A DNA stretch of 64,000 nucleotides, from NCBI GenBank assembly GCA_036756705.1, contig DAIOKN010000003.1, positions 1 through 64,000 of the forward strand, written 5' to 3'. The notes below the pieces were generated by a model. It was not told the DNA's origin, searched no databases, and worked only from the letters and a program-made list of their open reading frames with translations. This stretch comes from Caproicibacter sp002399225 (GTDB lineage: Bacteria; Bacillota; Clostridia; Oscillospirales; Acutalibacteraceae). Every line of letters starts with the position of its first letter. Position 1 is the stretch's first letter. Both the position numbers and the translations under genes were made by a program. Positions 42,882 to 51,810 of the stretch are shown piece after piece.

Positions 42882-44957
42882 TTACTCCAATGTCACGTTG
42901 GCAACCGCCTGAATCTTAATGTCGTTATCAAGTTCATTGAAAGACAGTACGACCGCTTTTGGGTAAAACTGCTGCAACAGCTTGCTGAAATAAATCCGCA
43001 CCACGGGTGAAGTCAGGATCACCGGCGTGCTCATCACGTCCCTCACCTTGGCGATGCAGTCTGTCAGCCTGGTAATGATCTTCTGGGTCGTCCGGGGATC
43101 AAGCGACAGATAAGTGCCATGTTCGTTCTTGCTGATGGAACTGATGATGGTTTTTTCCACTTCGCTGTCGAGCGTAATTACCTGGATTTGACCGCCTTCC
43201 GCCCATTTGCGGGTGATGGTCCGGTGCAGCGCCTGCCTCACATATTCCGTCATCATATCCGGGTCGCGGGCCGCGGCGGCGTTGTTGGATACCGTTTCCA
43301 GAATGGTCTCCATATCCCGGATGGGGACGCCTTCTTTCAAAAGGGAGCAAAGCACCTTTTGCAGATTGCTCTGCGTAATCACATTCGGCACCTCATCGGC
43401 CGCCAGGGAAGCGTCGTAACTCTTGACGCTTTCCAGAATACGGCCCACTTCCTGGCGGGAAAGCAGCTCATCCGCATGGCGGCGCACCGTCTCAGAAAGG
43501 TGGGTAACCACGACGGAAAGCGGATCGATGACGGTATAGCCGTAAATTTCCGCCATATCCTTTTTGTCCGGGGTAATCCACTTGCTCGGGATCCCGTAGG
43601 CCGGTTCGATGGTGTCGATTCCGTCGATCTCCCCGGTCAGATTGCCCGGGTCCAGCGCCAGATAATAGTCGATGAGGATCTCTCCGCGCGCGACTTCTTC
43701 GCCCCGGATCTTGATGACATACTGGTTCGGGTTGAGAAGGCCGTTGTCCCGCAAGCGGATGGAGGGAACCACCATTCCCATCTCCATGGCGAACTGCTTG
43801 CGGAACGACACCAGTCGCTCGGTGAAGGTGCTGCCATTCGATTCATCCACCAGCGGGATCAAACTGTAGCCGAATTCCATTTCAATCGCGTCGAGCGGCA
43901 GCAGGTTGTAAATATGATCGATATCTTTGTAGTAGGCGGTATCGTCCCCCGCCTGCATCGCGGCAGCCGCGCCCGCACCCGCCGGCTGTGCTGCCGGCTG
44001 TGCTGCGGACTGCTCGATCCGCTTGCGCAGCGCCATCCCGGAGCCGATCAGAAAAGCAGCGACCAGAATCAGCTGAACATGGGGCATCCCGGGGATTAAA
44101 TTCAGCGCAAGGATTCCGAATCCGGTCAGTAAAATTACCATCGGCTGCGCAGTAAACTGATGGGAAACATCTTCGCCCAGCGTGGAATTGGAGGCTGCGC
44201 GGGTGACAATCATGCCCGTTGCGGTGGAAATCAGCAGGGCGGGAACCTGGGAAACCAGCCCGTCGCCGACCGTTGCGATGGAATAGACATTCAGCACATC
44301 CGAAAATGACTGGCCGCCCTGCACCATGCCGACGATCAGCCCGCCGATAAAGTTGATGAAGGTGATGACGATGGACATGATCGCATCGCCCTTGACAAAC
44401 TTGCTCGCGCCGTCCATAGAACCATAGAACTCCGCTTCCCGCTGAACATCTTCCCGGCGCTGGCGGGCCCCCTGTTCGTCGATCAGCCCGGAGTTCAGGT
44501 CGGCGTCAATCGCCATCTGCTTCCCGGGCATCGCATCCAGCCGGAACCTCGCCGCTACCTCGGAAACGCGCTCCGCGCCTTTGGTGATAACCAAGAACTG
44601 CACCAAAACGATAATCAGGAACACCACAAACCCAACCACGATGTTCCCCTGCAAAACAAAGGAGCCAAACGTTTTGATGACCTGGCCCGCCTGGCCCGAA
44701 TGGGAAAGGATCAGCCGGGTGGAGGAGATGTTCAGCGCCAGCCGAAACAAAGTGGTAATCAGCAAAATGGAGGGAAACACGGAAAATTCCAGGGCATTTT
44801 TAATGTACATGGTCAGAAGTAGAATAATCAGCGACAGAGAGATATTGAGGATAAACATCATATCGAGCAGAGGGGCCGGAAGGGGAATGATAATGAGTGA
44901 GATGACCAGAATGACGAACAGTGAAACGACATGACTGAACGGATTCAGCTTCTTCAT
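42882..44957 (-). CDS. flhA: FlhA flagellar export gate protein
   Basis: A 691-residue protein: about eight membrane helices in the first 320 residues, including the conserved FHIPEP-type loop (VSEVAARFRLDAMPGKQMAI), an Ala/Pro linker, and the cytoplasmic ring domain that docks chaperone-substrate complexes. The ATG at 44955-44957 has AAGGAGAG upstream and overlaps the flhB stop by four bases. Directly after it comes sigD: the flhF and flhG genes found here in many bacteria are absent. Confidence 0.95.
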   Translation of the reverse strand: MKKLNPFSHVVSLFVILVISLIIIPLPAPLLDMMFILNISLSLIILLLTMYIKNALEFSVFPSILLITTLFRLALNISSTRLILSHSGQAGQVIKTFGSFVLQGNIVVGFVVFLIIVLVQFLVITKGAERVSEVAARFRLDAMPGKQMAIDADLNSGLIDEQGARQRREDVQREAEFYGSMDGASKFVKGDAIMSIVITFINFIGGLIVGMVQGGQSFSDVLNVYSIATVGDGLVSQVPALLISTATGMIVTRAASNSTLGEDVSHQFTAQPMVILLTGFGILALNLIPGMPHVQLILVAAFLIGSGMALRKRIEQSAAQPAAQPAGAGAAAAMQAGDDTAYYKDIDHIYNLLPLDAIEMEFGYSLIPLVDESNGSTFTERLVSFRKQFAMEMGMVVPSIRLRDNGLLNPNQYVIKIRGEEVARGEILIDYYLALDPGNLTGEIDGIDTIEPAYGIPSKWITPDKKDMAEIYGYTVIDPLSVVVTHLSETVRRHADELLSRQEVGRILESVKSYDASLAADEVPNVITQSNLQKVLCSLLKEGVPIRDMETILETVSNNAAAARDPDMMTEYVRQALHRTITRKWAEGGQIQVITLDSEVEKTIISSISKNEHGTYLSLDPRTTQKIITRLTDCIAKVRDVMSTPVILTSPVVRIYFSKLLQQFYPKAVVLSFNELDNDIKIQAVANVTLE

Positions 44958-46030
44958 CTTTTCTCTCCTTCCTGTTTCAGATGGTAAACCCATGCCATCA
45001 CTTCGGCCATCGCCTGATAAAATTCCTCCGGAATCTGTTCATTAACTTCGACTGCCGCATAAAGAGCGTGAGCCAGGGGCTTGTCTTCCTTCATCGGAAT
45101 GTGGTGCTGCTGTGCGATTTCAATGATCTTTTTGGCCAGGTAATCCTGCCCTTTGGCCAGTACAACCGGGGCGCGGTCCTCTTCCGGATGGTAACGGAGC
45201 GCCACGGCAATATGCGTCGGGTTTCTCACCACTACATCCGCCTCAGGCACCTGCTGCATCATACGGCGGCCGGAGATCTTTCTCTGTTCCTGACGGATTC
45301 TCCCCTTCGTTTCCGGGTTACCTTCCAGCTCTTTGTACTCCTCTTTCAATTCCTGCTTTGTCATGCGGATATTTTTTTCATAGTCCCACCACTGATAGAA
45401 ATAATCCGCCGCGGCAATTGCAAGAAACACCAGCGTCATTTGAATGACCATATCCATAATGTCGTTCACAATCTGGAGACAGGACTGGTCAATATCGTTG
45501 GACATCATGGAAGCGCAGCTCTCGAAAACTTTCTTGATCTGCAGGTACATAATGTATCCGATCGCAATTGTTTTGATAATCGACTTGATCAGCTCGACAA
45601 TGGAACGAAGAGAAAACAGGCGTTTAAACCCCTGAAACAGGCTTATATTGGAAAATTTAAATTTGATTTGTTCCCCTGAAATCTTAAACTTGGTCTGAAT
45701 TCCGGTCGCCAACACGGCTGCAAGAAGAGAAGCGATTAAAACCGGTGCACAGGTTAGTAAAATGGCAAACCAGAACTCCCGAATGACATCAAGAGAACTC
45801 AACGAATCTAGGGTTGCCACTATGCCTGCGCGGGAAAGATAGCTGTGCATAAAATTGTACAGATAGCTGTAGAGATATGGGAACTCCAGCCGCAGGGCCA
45901 GAAAAACCACAAAGATGGAAAGGGCGCTGACCACATCGGCACTTTGAAAGACGTTGCCCTTTTTTCGTTCGTCCTCCCGCTTTTTCGGGGTTGCTTTTTC
46001 AGTTTTGTCTTCCGCCGAAGCCCGCGCCAT
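44954..46030 (-). CDS. flhB: FlhB flagellar export switch protein
   Basis: A 358-residue protein with four membrane helices (about 30-215) and a cytoplasmic domain. The autocleavage site NPTH is near residue 270 (VVRNPTHIAVALRY), so normal rod/hook-to-filament switching is expected. It follows fliR by 13 bases and overlaps flhA. A shortened paralogue of its C-terminal domain is encoded at 29813-30136. Confidence 0.96.
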   Translation of the reverse strand: MARASAEDKTEKATPKKREDERKKGNVFQSADVVSALSIFVVFLALRLEFPYLYSYLYNFMHSYLSRAGIVATLDSLSSLDVIREFWFAILLTCAPVLIASLLAAVLATGIQTKFKISGEQIKFKFSNISLFQGFKRLFSLRSIVELIKSIIKTIAIGYIMYLQIKKVFESCASMMSNDIDQSCLQIVNDIMDMVIQMTLVFLAIAAADYFYQWWDYEKNIRMTKQELKEEYKELEGNPETKGRIRQEQRKISGRRMMQQVPEADVVVRNPTHIAVALRYHPEEDRAPVVLAKGQDYLAKKIIEIAQQHHIPMKEDKPLAHALYAAVEVNEQIPEEFYQAMAEVMAWVYHLKQEGEKR

Positions 46031-46043
46031 TGCGATCCCCCCT

Positions 46044-46814
46044 CTATTGGGCCAACACGGCGTACAAGCTGCTTATCCGGGCAAACATCAGATTCATCAG
46101 TTTTTGGAGGAAAGCAGCATAGGGCGGCACAAAGACGATCATCATGAAAAAGCCAAGCAGAATTTTGATTTGAATTTCTACGGTAAAAACATCAATCTGC
46201 GGCACCGCCCGCATCATCAGACCCGTGCCGATTTCTCCAATGATCTGGACCGCTACCATCGGCAGCGAAAGCTGCACCGCGTAAACCAGTATCTGCTCAA
46301 ACAGAGCAACCAGGCCGCCGAACAGATTCGCCTTCAGCACCAGCCCGTCGCCATAGGGAACGACGGCGCCGAGCTTGACGAACACCTCAATCAGGGTCAG
46401 ATGCGCGTTGGTAGCGAAAAACATCAGCAGATACATCGCGTTGATGACTGAAGCGGAAAGCGGCATGGAAATATCGCTCTGCGGGTCATAGATCTTTGAC
46501 ATGGCGATTCCCACCTGCAGGTCCGACATCTCACCGCCCATCACAAAGACGGAAAGGAAAAGCTGGATGATGTAGCCGGCCAGAAAACCAATCAGAAGTT
46601 CTTTCAGCCCCGAAACGAAGAGGACGAGAAAGGAATCAATATGGATCGACCGGTCCGGCGTCAGACGGTAAGTAAACAGCGTTAACATCAGTGTCAGACC
46701 GATTTTAATGATGTTCGGCAGATTTCTTCTGCCCAGGATCGGGTTGAAAAAGATGCAGCCCGTCATGCGCAGAAAAATCAGCATGAGCAGTGTATAATTG
46801 TAATCCAGTTTCAT
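46044..46814 (-). CDS. fliR: FliR flagellar export gate protein
   Basis: A 256-residue membrane protein with five or six hydrophobic segments; together with FliP and FliQ it forms the export gate. Early features are FLRMTGCIFFNPILG and, later, KIYDPQSDISMPLSASVI. GGAGCGG precedes the ATG at 46814. Neighbours are fliQ upstream and flhB downstream, the standard order. Confidence 0.95.
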   Translation of the reverse strand: MKLDYNYTLLMLIFLRMTGCIFFNPILGRRNLPNIIKIGLTLMLTLFTYRLTPDRSIHIDSFLVLFVSGLKELLIGFLAGYIIQLFLSVFVMGGEMSDLQVGIAMSKIYDPQSDISMPLSASVINAMYLLMFFATNAHLTLIEVFVKLGAVVPYGDGLVLKANLFGGLVALFEQILVYAVQLSLPMVAVQIIGEIGTGLMMRAVPQIDVFTVEIQIKILLGFFMMIVFVPPYAAFLQKLMNLMFARISSLYAVLAQ

Positions 46815-46830
46815 ATCCGCCGCTCCGATT

Positions 46831-47097
46831 TCAGCTCAGGGAACCGATCATCTGAAAAATGTACTTGGTAAAATCATTCATCACCTTCATAATCCAAGGC
46901 CCCAGAATAATCATGACGGCAGCGATTGTAAACAGCTTTGGGACAAAAGACACCGTCTGCTCATGGACCTGGGTAGCCGCCTGAAGAACGGAAATGATCA
47001 GGCCGACCACCATACTCGCAATTAGAATCGGCCCCGCAATTTTCAGCACCACAAGCATAGCGGCCCGCATGATATCCATGACTTTTGCAATGGTCAT
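46831..47097 (-). CDS. fliQ: FliQ flagellar export gate protein
   Basis: An 88-residue protein with two membrane helices; the pattern GPILIASMVVGLIISVLQAAT and the connecting QVHEQTVSFVPK loop are typical. Several copies wrap the FliP-FliR core of the export gate. A perfect AAGGAGG site precedes the ATG. Confidence 0.95.
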   Translation of the reverse strand: MTIAKVMDIMRAAMLVVLKIAGPILIASMVVGLIISVLQAATQVHEQTVSFVPKLFTIAAVMIILGPWIMKVMNDFTKYIFQMIGSLS

Positions 47098-47119
47098 TTT
47101 CGCGCCTCCTTACCGTCTT

Positions 47120-47890
47120 TTACAGATGAAAGCCTGTCGCCAGCGTTTTAAACAGCAAATCCCATCCGTCCACCAGGACAAAAAGCAGCAGCTTGAACGG
47201 AAGGGAAATGGTTGCCGGCGGCAACATGATCATCCCCATAGACATCAGTATACTCGACACGATCATGTCGATGATCATGAACGGGATGTAAAGGAGAAAC
47301 CCGATGATGAACGCCCGCTTGAGTTCGCTGGTCATAAACGCCGGGATCACCAGCGTAATCGGCATTTTCGCCGCGGGTGTCTTGCTGTCCTGCTTGGACA
47401 GGTTGACAAACAGATTCAGGTCCTCCTTTCGGGTATTTTTCAGCATGAACTCCTTGAGCGGTGCGCTCGCCCGCTGCAGAAATTCTTCCTGTGTAATCTT
47501 TTCCGCCTTATACGGCTGATAGGCGTCCGTATTGATCTTTGAAAGAACCGGGGACATAATGAACAGAGTTAAAAACAGAGCGATGCTGATCAGCACCTGA
47601 TTGGGCGGAGTCTGCTGCAGCCCCAAGGCATTCCGTAGAAAAGACAAAACGATCACAATGCGCGTAAAGCAGGTTGTCATGATGAGAATGGACGGCAAAA
47701 GCGCGAGGACCGTAAGCATTTCGATAATTTCAAGGGTATTCGCGCCCTTTCCGTTAATGTTGACATTCACAGCCGCCGAAGCCCGCATGGGCAAAAACAG
47801 GGCAGTAACACAAAACACGCACAGCAAAAGCAATATTTTTTTCATCAGCCTGCGCCTGAGCGCCGTCTTCTTTTTATGAGTGCCTGTCAT
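47120..47890 (-). CDS. fliP: FliP flagellar export gate protein
   Basis: A 256-residue protein with a cleavable-type signal segment (after a basic start), a small extracytoplasmic part and four membrane helices. The family pattern RNALGLQQTPPNQVL is present. If translation starts at the ATG at 47890 (GGGGAG upstream) the gene overlaps fliO by 17 bases; a later ATG at 47845 lacks a good ribosome site. Confidence 0.95.
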   Translation of the reverse strand: MTGTHKKKTALRRRLMKKILLLLCVFCVTALFLPMRASAAVNVNINGKGANTLEIIEMLTVLALLPSILIMTTCFTRIVIVLSFLRNALGLQQTPPNQVLISIALFLTLFIMSPVLSKINTDAYQPYKAEKITQEEFLQRASAPLKEFMLKNTRKEDLNLFVNLSKQDSKTPAAKMPITLVIPAFMTSELKRAFIIGFLLYIPFMIIDMIVSSILMSMGMIMLPPATISLPFKLLLFVLVDGWDLLFKTLATGFHL

Positions 47891-48269
47891 TTTCGTGTTT
47901 TCTCCCCTTGCCAGTCAAATCCAGTCTGCCTTTCAGCGCAGCGTTTAGGGCGTCCATAAAATCACGGCCGGCAGCCGGCTCCGTAGAAGAACGGATCTCC
48001 GTTTTATCGATCTCTTTTAAAAGCTCAACCCGGTCGGATGAAAACCCAATCAAATAGTAATGGCCACAGATCTGCGCGATTACAAGGCCCTTGTCCTGTG
48101 CCAGCGCCACGCGCTCCAGAATCCGGATATTGGCAGTGTTTGCGACATTATTCGCCTTTTTCACCAAGTACCGGCTGAGCAGATAGCACAGGTACAGCAC
48201 GGCGGCAATTGCAATCAGGGAAAAAATCAGTGGCAGAATGTCCGACGCATAGCTCGTGCTCAGCTTCAT
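47874..48269 (-). CDS. fliO: FliO/FliZ flagellar export assembly protein
   Basis: A 131-residue protein with one membrane helix (about 11-33) and a small beta-rich cytoplasmic domain (NIRILERVALAQDKGLVIAQICG). FliO helps assemble the FliP ring. The gene lies between cheY and fliP as in Bacillus, with a GGAGGA site. The overlap with fliP suggests coupled translation. Confidence 0.9.
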   Translation of the reverse strand: MKLSTSYASDILPLIFSLIAIAAVLYLCYLLSRYLVKKANNVANTANIRILERVALAQDKGLVIAQICGHYYLIGFSSDRVELLKEIDKTEIRSSTEPAAGRDFMDALNAALKGRLDLTGKGRKHENDRHS

Positions 48270-48291
48270 TTAAATTCCTCCGCAGTCCTTT

Positions 48292-48654
48292 TTACCCCAG
48301 AATGCTGTGAACGGTTTTCATGATACGGTCCGCCTTAAACGGCTTGACAATAAAATCTCTCGCGCCATGCTTGAGGGCGTCGACTACCATGGACTCCTGA
48401 CCCATAGCGGAACACATAATGACATTTGCATTCGGATCCTGCGTCTTAATCGCTTTCAAGGCTTCCAAGCCATCCATGACCGGCATTGTGATATCCATAA
48501 TGACCAAATCCGGTTTTTCGTCGGCATAGTTGGTAACGGCGACCTGCCCGTTGTTTGCCTCAACGATGTTGGTATAGCCGTTTTTGGAAAGGGTATCCTT
48601 GATCATCATGCGCATAAAAGCAGCATCATCCACCAGCATGATTTTCTTATCCAT
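48292..48654 (-). CDS. cheY: CheY response regulator
   Basis: A 120-residue stand-alone receiver with all phosphorylation residues: D9 and D10, acceptor D54 (VIMDITMP), S82 and K104 (FIVKPF). It carries the CheA signal to the FliM/FliY switch. It lies between fliY and fliO, the Bacillus order, with an AGGAGG site. Confidence 0.96.
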   Translation of the reverse strand: MDKKIMLVDDAAFMRMMIKDTLSKNGYTNIVEANNGQVAVTNYADEKPDLVIMDITMPVMDGLEALKAIKTQDPNANVIMCSAMGQESMVVDALKHGARDFIVKPFKADRIMKTVHSILG

Positions 48655-48693
48655 CGAGAATCCTCCTAAAACTTTGGTATAAATGTTTGTACC

Positions 48694-49830
48694 TTAAACC
48701 AGCTTCATGATTGCGTCGTTGTTAATAACTTCCGTTATCCGAACCCCATAGAAATCGTCCACCACTACGACGTTTCCTTTCGCAATGGCCTGCCCGTTGA
48801 CGTAAACATCAACCGGAGAACCGGCTTGCTTATCCAATTCTACGATGGTTCCAGCGGAAAAGTCCAGAATTTCTTTAATTCTTTTGGAAGTTCGACCTAT
48901 TTCCACCGAAATCTTCAGCGGAACTGACATAATCATGTTGAGATTGTTGGTTTCCCCTTTGGTAAGCGGCGGTTCCGATTCGTCAAAGCTTTCATAGCTT
49001 GCTTGTTTGACACTGGCGCCGGTAAACTGTGGAGCCTGGGCGGCAGGCTGCCGGGCCGCCTGCTGAACCGGATCTTGGGCCACTGGGGTGGTAGCGGGCT
49101 CCCCCGCAGCATCGGGAGCGGCCGGAGCCGCGGGCTGCTCTGCGGCCTCGGCGGACGCCGCGGCTTTTTCAGGCCCGGGGACTTCTTTTTGCTGATTCTT
49201 CTGCGGTGCGCTCTTTTCTTCTGTGGAGGGATCCAGCCCAAAATTTGAGACCAGTTCCTTTGCAAGCGGAATCGGCATGACATTGATGAACTCGCTGTTC
49301 ACCAGATCCCCGATCATCAAGTTAAAATAAACTGCGACAATATCGTCGTCTTCTACAAAATATTTCTGCTTAAACTGTTCCGAATCGCCGACCGGAAAAG
49401 AATTCGGCGGGGAGATATTGATACTTCTGCTCAGGAACTGAGAAAGTGCGGTGGCTGCGGCCCCCATCATCTGATTCATCACTTCACAGATTGCGCCTAC
49501 ATTCATTTCATCCATCACGAATTCCTGATTGGAGAAATCCGTCTGCAACAGAAGGCCGACGATCACTTTCACATCCGATTCTTTTAAAATCAGCAGGTTC
49601 TTTCCGGAAAGTCCCTCAATATAATTAATTTCCACCGCGATGGCGGGTTCATAGGTTTTTATATCGAATGCGCTGGTCTTCATCAGCTTGACTTCCGGCG
49701 TTGTGATGCTGACCGGCTGCCCAAGCAGTTCCGAAACAGAGGTGGCGGAAGAGCCCAGGCTGATGTTCAGGATTTCGCCGATTGCGTCTATCTCCATGTC
49801 GGAAAGAAGTTTTTCTTGCTTTGGCTCCAA
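48694..49830 (-). CDS. fliY: FliY switch protein with CheC-type phosphatase and FliN domain
   Basis: About 378 residues: a CheC-like domain (about 10-205) with two phosphatase centres (AIGEILNISLGSSA and AICEVMNQMMGAAA), an Ala/Pro/Gln-rich linker (about 210-275), and a C-terminal FliN domain (about 290-378, PLKISVEIGRTSKRIKEIL). It is part of the rotor C-ring and removes phosphate from CheY-P. I favour the TTG at 49828-49830 because AAAAGGTGA lies just upstream; the GTG at 49839 would use part of that site as start codon. Confidence 0.93.
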   Translation of the reverse strand: MEPKQEKLLSDMEIDAIGEILNISLGSSATSVSELLGQPVSITTPEVKLMKTSAFDIKTYEPAIAVEINYIEGLSGKNLLILKESDVKVIVGLLLQTDFSNQEFVMDEMNVGAICEVMNQMMGAAATALSQFLSRSINISPPNSFPVGDSEQFKQKYFVEDDDIVAVYFNLMIGDLVNSEFINVMPIPLAKELVSNFGLDPSTEEKSAPQKNQQKEVPGPEKAAASAEAAEQPAAPAAPDAAGEPATTPVAQDPVQQAARQPAAQAPQFTGASVKQASYESFDESEPPLTKGETNNLNMIMSVPLKISVEIGRTSKRIKEILDFSAGTIVELDKQAGSPVDVYVNGQAIAKGNVVVVDDFYGVRITEVINNDAIMKLV

Positions 49831-49855
49831 AGAAATCACCTTTTTTCAAAAATAA

Positions 49856-50854
49856 TTAAGGAAGGACTTTCCCAATCTTGACGGCATAATGTTTTTTCTT
49901 CACACCCATTTTTCCTGTGAACCATTTCAGCTTTTCAACCTGCAGGGTAACGGAGTTCCCCTCAATGGGGGATTCCAGCGGAATCACATCCCCCTGCTGC
50001 AACTCAAGCAGATCTTTGAGGGTGATTTCCGCGTTCCCAAGAATCGCGGAAACGGTCAGCGGCGTGTCTTTCAGGCTGTCAAGGATTTCCTTCCGGTGCC
50101 GCTTTTCCTGCTTCGGGTCAAGCTTTTTGTTGACTTTAACATATTTTGAATCAAATATTTTAAATATTTCTTCCAAGGAACTTGCAGGAAGACAGATATT
50201 TAAATTACCTTTTAATTCATTGATCGTTACCTCAATGACGACAATAGCAGCGGATTCGTCCGGCTGAATAAACTGGATCAGCTGCGAATTGGTCTCAAGC
50301 CCGTCCATCGTATGATCAACATCCACATAATTGCCCCATGCGTCCCGCAGCATCGGCGCAATCTGCCGGAACAGATAATCCAGAAGCGAAAGCTCTATCT
50401 CGGTGTAATCGCGGTCGACCTGGTACCCGCTTCCGTCCCCGCCAAGCAACCGATCCAGAATGCTGAAAGAGATCGGCCGGGACATCTCGACCAGAATCTG
50501 CTTGTCGTCAATTCCATAGTCCTCGTTGTGCAGCCCCATAATGCCGATCAGGACGGAGTCGCTCAGAGCATTGCCGAATTCCTTGTACTCCTCTTCTTCG
50601 ACCTGCACCACTTCCGTCTGACAGTTCATGCGAAGCATGCTGGACATATGCAGGCTGAACAGCCGGGAAAAGCTTTCAAAAATATTTTGCAGAAGCTTGA
50701 GTTGCTCCCTAGTGAACTTTTTAGGGGAAAGAAAGTCATACTCCTTGACTTTCGGTCCGGAGGTCTCTTCTTCAATCTCTTGAAAATTTGTATTTCCGCT
50801 TTGCAGGTTGCCCAGCAAATCATCAATCTGTTGCTGCGACAAAACTTCCGCCAT
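49856..50854 (-). CDS. fliM: FliM flagellar motor switch protein
   Basis: A 332-residue protein. The N-terminal CheY-P-binding peptide LSQQQIDDLL is intact, followed by the CheC-like middle domain and the C-terminal FliN-like domain (LLELQQGDVIPLESPI). The ATG at 50852-50854 is chosen because GGTGG precedes it; a codon four residues earlier would lie on an AGGA site. In most bacteria fliL precedes fliM; here the upstream gene is motB and no fliL is present. Confidence 0.95.
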   Translation of the reverse strand: MAEVLSQQQIDDLLGNLQSGNTNFQEIEEETSGPKVKEYDFLSPKKFTREQLKLLQNIFESFSRLFSLHMSSMLRMNCQTEVVQVEEEEYKEFGNALSDSVLIGIMGLHNEDYGIDDKQILVEMSRPISFSILDRLLGGDGSGYQVDRDYTEIELSLLDYLFRQIAPMLRDAWGNYVDVDHTMDGLETNSQLIQFIQPDESAAIVVIEVTINELKGNLNICLPASSLEEIFKIFDSKYVKVNKKLDPKQEKRHRKEILDSLKDTPLTVSAILGNAEITLKDLLELQQGDVIPLESPIEGNSVTLQVEKLKWFTGKMGVKKKHYAVKIGKVLP

Positions 50855-50930
50855 ATGTACCACCATTCCTCGCTAGGATTCTATCCCTGCCGGCCGCAGC
50901 CGTGCAGGCGAAACACCAAAAGAGTAGGCT

Positions 50931-51773
50931 TTATTTTCCGCTCGAGGGCATCCGGCTGGAGCTGGAGGAATTAATCTCCTCATACACCTTGTCCAGAACA
51001 TCCGCCGATTTTCCGGTTTTGGAAATATAGATTTCAACCCGCCGGTTCTTTGCCCGGGTGGCTTCGGTCCCGTCGTCCGGAACAATCGGCCTGTATTCCC
51101 CATAGCCTTCGCTGACCAACTTGGCGCCGCTGATAATTCCTTTCGTCTGAACATAGAGAAGAACGTTTTTCGACCGGTCGTCGGAAAGCCCGCGGTCAAA
51201 TGCCTGCCGCTCCGGCGTATTGGTCGCTGAAACCTTGGCTGTATGCCCGTAAAAGCGGATCTCCCCGATTTGAGTCGGAATGTTGGAAACCGCATCGCAA
51301 AGGTAGTCAAGAAGCACTTTTCCCTGCGGGCGCAGGACGGCGCTGTCGCCGTCAAAGAAAATGCTGTTCCGAAAAGAGAGGAATGTGTAGCCGTCCCCTT
51401 TATAGATTTCAACGTTGCCTTCGAGATGATGTTTTTCGATGTATTGCTTCAAATAGGCATACAGCTGGTCGAAATTCGTAACTTTTGTCACAGGTTTGGT
51501 GTCTTTCCCCAGTCCTTCATCCGACGCAGCCGCGCTCGGCGCCTTGGAAGTCGTGTTGGAAGATGGAGAAATCACGACCTGCTGCTCGGTGCTTGTCTGA
51601 TTCTTTGCAAGATTTGCGGAAAGAGCGGTGACCAGTTTCTGCCACTTGCTTGCATTTAGAGTGGACATGGAAAACAGAAGGACAAAAAAGGTCAGCAACA
51701 GGGTCATCATATCGGCATAGGTATCCAGCCAGCTGGGCCCGCCGGAAGAATCATCCTGCTTTTTTTTCCTCAT
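50931..51773 (-). CDS. motB: MotB flagellar stator protein (OmpA family)
   Basis: A 280-residue stator subunit: one membrane helix with the essential aspartate D21 (TYADMMTLLLTFFVLLFSMS), a plug and Ser-rich linker (about 45-100), and an OmpA-like peptidoglycan-binding domain (IRFYGHTAKVS, SDDRSKNVLLYV, RRVEIYI). The helix is closer in character to Na+ stators (PomB/MotS) than to E. coli MotB, but this does not settle the ion. GAGGTGA precedes the ATG. It follows motA in the fla/che operon. Confidence 0.93.
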   Translation of the reverse strand: MRKKKQDDSSGGPSWLDTYADMMTLLLTFFVLLFSMSTLNASKWQKLVTALSANLAKNQTSTEQQVVISPSSNTTSKAPSAAASDEGLGKDTKPVTKVTNFDQLYAYLKQYIEKHHLEGNVEIYKGDGYTFLSFRNSIFFDGDSAVLRPQGKVLLDYLCDAVSNIPTQIGEIRFYGHTAKVSATNTPERQAFDRGLSDDRSKNVLLYVQTKGIISGAKLVSEGYGEYRPIVPDDGTEATRAKNRRVEIYISKTGKSADVLDKVYEEINSSSSSRMPSSGK

Positions 51774-51810
51774 TTTATCACCTCATTCACTGGTCAGTTT
51801 TAAACAAGCC

